A stretch of 16,558 bases of DNA. Origin: S012-113 sp965368405 (GTDB taxonomy: Bacteria; Bacteroidota; Bacteroidia; Cytophagales; Cyclobacteriaceae). Below, one piece after another: positions 12,275 through 16,558 of the stretch. The stretch spans positions 1 through 16,558 of the forward strand of contig CBDUMS010000082.1 of NCBI GenBank assembly GCA_965368405.1, read 5' to 3'. The notes beneath the pieces are model-generated. The model did no database searches. It had not been told where the DNA came from and was given only the letters and a program-made list of their open reading frames with translations. Numbering within the stretch: the first letter of the stretch is position 1; each line of letters starts with the position of its first letter. A program made the translations under genes and the position numbers.

Positions 12275-14323
12275 ATGATAGTCAAAGAAATTATTAACCC
12301 AGCAAGCATCGTGGTTGTTGGCGGTTCTCGAAGCACTACGAAGCCTGGTGGTAAAATTGTAAAGAATTTAATTGAAGGTAGTTTCGGTGGCGATTTATAT
12401 GTTGTTAACCCAAACGATACTAATATTCAGGGCGTGCCCACCGTAAGTGCTATTGCCGATTTGCCTAATGTAGAAATGGCTATTATCGCCATAAGTGCCG
12501 ATCATGCGTTAACAGCGGTAAAGGAGCTTGCCACCACCAAAGGAACAAAAGGCTTTATTATAATATCTGCTGGATTTGGCGAGTTGAGCGCCGAAGGAAA
12601 AGAGGTTGAGAAAGAGCTTGCAGCCATCGTAAACGAGGCTAATGGGACATTAATTGGCCCCAATTGTATTGGGATGATAAATGAAAATTATCAAGCTGTA
12701 TTCACATCACCAATTCCTCAACTCAGCCGTAATGGCTGTGATTTTATCTCGAGCTCGGGGGCCATGGCAGTTTTCTTTTTAGAAGCGGCGGTTCCAGTTG
12801 GACTAAGGTTTAATAGCATTTATTCTATTGGAAACGCTGCACACACAACGGTTGAAGACACCTTAGAGTATTTGGATAATAGCTTTGATCCGGAAACAAG
12901 CTCGCGAACCAAGTTGGTTTATGTTGAGAACATTGCGAGCCCACAGAAGTTTTTAAAACATAGTAGATCTCTGATTCAAAAGGGGTGCAAAATTGCAGCA
13001 ATTAAAGGAGGTGAAACGGATGCAGGTTCTAGGGCAGCGGCTTCGCATACTGGTGCAATGGCTAACTCATCAATGGCAACACGCGCCCTGTTTAAAAAAG
13101 CTGGGATAGTCTACTGCAGCAGCAGAGAAGAAATGGTTTCAGTGGCCTCCGTATTTACTTATCCGAAATTAGAGGGTAAGAACATTGCCATTGTTACGCA
13201 TGCAGGGGGCTCGGCAGTATTGCTTACCGATGCGTTGGTTAGAGGAGGGCTTAATGTGCCTAAGCTTGAAGGCCCGGCTGCAGATGAGCTGCTTACTTAT
13301 CTCAATCCAGGTTCGTCCGTAGCCAACCCAATCGATTTTATAGCAACGGGCACTGCTGAACAGCTAGGTATTATCATTGATTACTGTAATTATAAGTTCG
13401 ATGAGGTTGATGCCATTGTTGTGGTTTTTGGAAGCCCTGGGCTATTCGATGTCGCCAATGTTTACAAAGTACTTAATGTTAAGATTGATATTAGTCCAAA
13501 GCCTATTTTTCCAGTACTTCCTTCAATTGTTAATGCAGTAGATGAAATAAAGTATTTTCTTTCAAAAGGGCATGTTAATTTCCCTGATGAGGTGTTATTG
13601 GCAAAGGCTTTAACAGGGGTGTACAATACTGAAGTTCCCGCGACAACAGAAGCCCTGCCCAAAATAGATAGAACTAAGACTCGTGAAGTAATAGAGACTA
13701 GCAAGCCTGGCTTCCTTGCCCAAAACAGTGTGTTGGATTTATTGGATGCTGCTGGTATTCCAAGGGCAGCTCAATATTCAGTTACTAAAGAAAAGGAGGC
13801 AATAGAAATGGCTACCTCCATTGGTTTTCCTGTTGCATTGAAGGTAGAGGGTATTACACATAAAACAGATGCCCATGGTGTGGTGCTTAACCTTCATACT
13901 AAAAAAGCCATTAAAATGCACTTCCAACGATTAATGAATATCGATGGTGCAACCGGTGTTTTAATCCAAGAGATGGTTCGCGGGCACGAGCTGTTTATTG
14001 GCGCTAAATACGAAAAGAAGTTTGGCCATTTAGTACTAATTGGAATAGGGGGTATTTTTCTTGAACTTATTGGCGACATCAGTGTTGGCCTTGCACCATT
14101 AAATAAAGCTGAAATCCATGAGATGATCAGAAAGCTAAAGGGATATAAAATTATTCAGGGCTATCGAGGGAAACCAGGCATTAGTGAAGAACAAATTACT
14201 AACATTGTACTACGACTTTGTGCCTTATTAGAAGCATGTCCTGAAATAAAAGAGATGGATATAAATCCCTTAATTGGATATGATGAAAGTATTAAAGCAA
14301 CAGATGTGAGAATAAAAATTTAG
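12275..14323 (+). CDS. ADP-forming acetate/acyl-CoA ligase, fused alpha-beta
   Basis: A 682-residue protein with the fused architecture of NDP-forming acyl-CoA synthetases. An N-terminal CoA-binding Rossmann part starts PASIVVVGGSRS and includes the NPN motif near residue 45. Succinyl-CoA-ligase-like domains follow, with IGPNCIGMIN (127-136), ISSSGAMAVFFLE and the phospho-accepting His258 in ASHTGAMA. The C-terminal ATP-grasp domain, about 470-682, has IGFPVALKVEGITHKTDAHGVVLNL (second mobile-loop His529), IQEMVRGHELFIGAKYEKKFGH and EMDINPLI. It reversibly forms acyl-CoA from acid, CoA and ATP, releasing ADP, often used for ATP gain from acetyl-CoA or for acid scavenging. Unlike the Pat/YfiQ acetyltransferases, no GNAT domain follows. 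Substrate specificity is not clear. The next gene starts 8 nt after its stop. Confidence 0.92.
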   Translation: MIVKEIINPASIVVVGGSRSTTKPGGKIVKNLIEGSFGGDLYVVNPNDTNIQGVPTVSAIADLPNVEMAIIAISADHALTAVKELATTKGTKGFIIISAGFGELSAEGKEVEKELAAIVNEANGTLIGPNCIGMINENYQAVFTSPIPQLSRNGCDFISSSGAMAVFFLEAAVPVGLRFNSIYSIGNAAHTTVEDTLEYLDNSFDPETSSRTKLVYVENIASPQKFLKHSRSLIQKGCKIAAIKGGETDAGSRAAASHTGAMANSSMATRALFKKAGIVYCSSREEMVSVASVFTYPKLEGKNIAIVTHAGGSAVLLTDALVRGGLNVPKLEGPAADELLTYLNPGSSVANPIDFIATGTAEQLGIIIDYCNYKFDEVDAIVVVFGSPGLFDVANVYKVLNVKIDISPKPIFPVLPSIVNAVDEIKYFLSKGHVNFPDEVLLAKALTGVYNTEVPATTEALPKIDRTKTREVIETSKPGFLAQNSVLDLLDAAGIPRAAQYSVTKEKEAIEMATSIGFPVALKVEGITHKTDAHGVVLNLHTKKAIKMHFQRLMNIDGATGVLIQEMVRGHELFIGAKYEKKFGHLVLIGIGGIFLELIGDISVGLAPLNKAEIHEMIRKLKGYKIIQGYRGKPGISEEQITNIVLRLCALLEACPEIKEMDINPLIGYDESIKATDVRIKI

Positions 14324-14331
14324 AAAATAAA

Positions 14332-15096
14332 ATGAAGACGAAAGTATTAGTGATAGTATTGATGTTTTGGGCTATGCAAGCCAGCACTTGGGGGCTAACC
14401 GGGCATCGTGTCGTAGGGAAAATTGCAGAATCTTATCTCTCTAAAAAGGCACATAAGGAGGTTAAAAAAATCTTAGGTAATGAATCTCTTGCCGATGTTG
14501 CGAACTGGATGGATTTTATTAAGTCAGAACCGGCCTATGACTTTATGGGGCCATGGCATTATTGCACCATTCCCGATGGCATGACCTACGCTGAAGCAGG
14601 TTTGCCCAAGGAGAAAGACATCATATGGGCTATTGATAAGTTTTCTAATGACCTTAAATCGGATACAGCATCTTTAGAAACGAGACAAATTGCGTTGAAG
14701 TCGATTGTTCATTTAATTGGCGATTTACACCAGCCGCTGCATGTTGGTAATGGAGAAGATCGGGGAGGCAACGATGTTAAGGTGACCTACTTTTATCAGA
14801 ACTCCAATCTTCATCGGGTGTGGGATAGTGGTATTATCGACGGCCAAAACTTGAGTTACACGGAATGGGTTGCAAAAATTAATCACCCATCAAAAGATGA
14901 AATTGCCCTTTGGCAGAAGACATCTGTACTCGACTGGGCCAACGAATCCAAAGCTATGCGTGAATCGGTGTACGAAATTGGCGAAAAGAAAAATTTAAGC
15001 TATCGCTATAATTACGATCATATCGATCAAGTTGAACTCCGGTTGCTGCAGGCAGGAATTAGGCTTGCCGCAGTACTTAATGAAATTTACGAGTAA
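14332..15096 (+). CDS. S1/P1 family zinc nuclease, exported
   Basis: A 254-residue protein with a signal peptide (1-19) cut just before Trp20, so that this tryptophan becomes the mature N-terminus as in P1 nuclease. All nine expected zinc ligands of the family are present with the same spacings as in P1: Trp20, His25, Asp61, His76, His127, Asp131, His137, His161 and Asp165. Family members cleave single-stranded DNA and RNA and remove 3'-phosphates from nucleotides, in the periplasm or outside the cell, so scavenging of nucleic acids for phosphate and nucleosides is likely. It begins 8 nt after the acyl-CoA synthetase stop, so co-transcription is likely although the two have no evident functional link. 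No terminator is seen after it. Confidence 0.93.
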   Translation: MKTKVLVIVLMFWAMQASTWGLTGHRVVGKIAESYLSKKAHKEVKKILGNESLADVANWMDFIKSEPAYDFMGPWHYCTIPDGMTYAEAGLPKEKDIIWAIDKFSNDLKSDTASLETRQIALKSIVHLIGDLHQPLHVGNGEDRGGNDVKVTYFYQNSNLHRVWDSGIIDGQNLSYTEWVAKINHPSKDEIALWQKTSVLDWANESKAMRESVYEIGEKKNLSYRYNYDHIDQVELRLLQAGIRLAAVLNEIYE

Positions 15097-15224
15097 TCTT
15101 TCATGATTTCAGGTGGACAGTATAAATTTTGCGTTAACTGTTAATTATTAGCATTTTCGTAAAGTGCAATCTTTTTTTGCCGGCCTACGTATATCTATTG
15201 CATTAACCCTAACACGCAGAACAC

Positions 15225-16558
15225 ATGCCGTTTAAGATAAAATCTTTCCTGAATGATTTGCGGCTGGCTGTTGCAGGAACAGAGAAGGGCTTTACTTCTG
15301 GCAGTATCAATCGCGCAATTTTCATGTTATCAATTCCTATGATTCTGGAAATGATCATGGAGTCGCTATTTGCTATTGTTGATATATTTTTTGTTTCCAA
15401 AGTAAGTGTTAATGCCGTTGCAACCATTGGACTTACCGAATCCGTAATATTTCTGGTGTTTGCAATTGCTATTGGTTTGAGCATGGCGGCTACGGCGATG
15501 GTGGCTAGAAGAACCGGCGAAAACAAGCCGGAAGAGGCGAGCGAAGCCGCTTGGCAAGCCATTTTGATAGCTTCAGCCTTTTCGCTATCAATTAGTATTA
15601 TTGGATTCTTTTTCGCTAAAGATGTGCTCCAGCTTATGGGTGCTTCTGATGATGTTGTTGCAGAAGGTTATGGTTATACGAAATGGATGTTAGGCGGTAA
15701 CATAACCATTATGCTGCTTTTTTTAATCAACGCTATTTTTAGAGGAGCAGGCGATGCCTCTCTTGCTATGCGTACATTGTGGTTTGCAAATGGGATAAAC
15801 ATTATCCTCGATCCAATTCTCATCTTTGGGTTAGGGCCGATACCTGCATTTGGTGTCGAAGGCGCAGCCATTGCTACAACAATTGGTCGAGGTTCGGCGG
15901 TAGTATATCAACTGTATAACCTGTTCTATAAAAGCAATGTAATTCAACTTAATATTCGTCACATAAAGCCCAACTTCCCAATTATCTTGAGACTGTTAAA
16001 AGTCTCGGCTGGCGGTATGGGACAGTACTTAATTGGCACAGCAAGCTGGCTTTTCCTCGTGCGAATAATATCCATGTTCGGTAGTGAAGCTATTGCAGGA
16101 TACACCATTTCAATGCGAATTATTATGTTCTCTATTTTGCCTTCCTGGGGATTTTCTAATGCTGCTGCAACCTTAGTAGGGCAAAATCTTGGTGCCTCAA
16201 AACCTGATAGAGCTGAAAAGTCGGTCTGGATTTGTGCTCGGTATAATATGATTTTTCTGCTCTTTGTTTCAATTGTTTTCTTTGTGTTTGCAGAGCAAAT
16301 TGTGGGATTATTTAATGCCACTGGAATGGTGGCAATCTATGGGGTGCAAAGCTTACACTATATTACTACCGGATATATCTTCTTCGCCTATGGTATGACG
16401 ATCAGTCAGGCATTTAATGGGGCAGGAGATACACGTACCCCAACCATCATTAATTTCTTTGCCTACTGGTTATTTCAACTACCACTCGCCTATTTCCTGG
16501 CGGTAATACTAGAAATGGGGCCGTCAGGTGCTTTTCTGGCTGTGGCTGTGTCCATTGT
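15225..16558 (+). CDS. MATE family multidrug/organic cation exporter, 3' end cut
   Basis: A gene open at the right edge, with 444 codons and 2 nt visible. This is near the usual 450-460 residue family length, so only a short C-terminal tail is missing. After a short hydrophilic start (SFLNDLRLAVAG) come about twelve membrane segments in two halves. Family marks include IPMILEMIMESLFAIVDIFFVSKVS near the N-terminus, FRGAGDASLAMR and the paralogous FNGAGDTRTPTIINF in the second half, and NAAATLVGQNLGA. It should export cationic compounds in exchange for Na+ or H+. The ATG at 15225 gives the expected N-terminus. A weak -7-like AAATTTTG lies at 15124-15131 in the 128-bp upstream gap, giving a long leader; no firm promoter is claimed. 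Confidence 0.9.
   Translation, partial: MPFKIKSFLNDLRLAVAGTEKGFTSGSINRAIFMLSIPMILEMIMESLFAIVDIFFVSKVSVNAVATIGLTESVIFLVFAIAIGLSMAATAMVARRTGENKPEEASEAAWQAILIASAFSLSISIIGFFFAKDVLQLMGASDDVVAEGYGYTKWMLGGNITIMLLFLINAIFRGAGDASLAMRTLWFANGINIILDPILIFGLGPIPAFGVEGAAIATTIGRGSAVVYQLYNLFYKSNVIQLNIRHIKPNFPIILRLLKVSAGGMGQYLIGTASWLFLVRIISMFGSEAIAGYTISMRIIMFSILPSWGFSNAAATLVGQNLGASKPDRAEKSVWICARYNMIFLLFVSIVFFVFAEQIVGLFNATGMVAIYGVQSLHYITTGYIFFAYGMTISQAFNGAGDTRTPTIINFFAYWLFQLPLAYFLAVILEMGPSGAFLAVAVSI

Noticed and set aside
15209..16321. Several minus-strand open frames under the MATE gene
   Set aside because: They lie antisense to a continuous MATE reading frame with clear family motifs. Their composition is that of a shadow frame.
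1..16558. CRISPR arrays, tRNA or rRNA genes, insertion sequences, phage genes
   Set aside because: No regularly spaced repeats, cloverleaf-like segments, transposase or integrase motifs or terminal inverted repeats were seen on either strand.

Overview
The window looks like a chromosomal segment from a member of the Bacteroidota, probably a marine or free-living Cytophagales-type bacterium. Three things support this: a type IX secretion (Por) sorting domain on one exported protein, several TTTG / TAnnTTTG promoters of the Bacteroidota type, and AT-rich leaders with no clear Shine-Dalgarno sequence. No mobile elements, CRISPR arrays, tRNA or rRNA genes were seen. The species cannot be fixed from this sequence.

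Layout. (1) 1-2626: a divergent respiratory pair. On the minus strand is the N-terminal part of a Tat-exported molybdopterin/[4Fe-4S] oxidoreductase (cut by the window edge). On the plus strand is a membrane-anchored cytochrome with 12 CxxCH haem motifs. The 251 bp between them is unusually rich in Crp/Fnr-type palindromes. (2) 2782-4535: two exported proteins, one an acidic T9SS cargo protein and one a Bacteroidota-type hypothetical. (3) 4649-6940: feoA-feoB ferrous iron uptake, with a well-formed promoter overlapped by a palindrome that also occurs, with identical arms, upstream of the molybdoenzyme. (4) 9516-6941, minus: glyA-tatC-rpiB, ending stop-to-stop against feoB. (5) 12148-9612, minus: RDD membrane protein, FMN-binding PNPOx-like protein and a group II PLP decarboxylase. 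(6) 12275-15096, plus: a fused ADP-forming acyl-CoA synthetase and an S1/P1 nuclease. (7) 15225 to the edge: a MATE-family exporter lacking only its C-terminal end.

How it may fit together. The molybdoenzyme has a twin-arginine signal, and TatC, the receptor for such signals, is encoded about 7 kb away. The 12-haem cytochrome is a natural electron partner for the molybdoenzyme. Both need much iron, and FeoAB supplies Fe(II), which is stable without oxygen. The shared AATGAT-N4-ATCATT palindrome lies about 30 bp upstream of the -7 element of both the molybdoenzyme and feoAB promoters, which suggests one regulator (Fnr/Crp-like or Fur-like) controls both. The conserved residues, motifs and repeats are read directly from the sequence; the shared regulation and electron-transfer partnership are inference.
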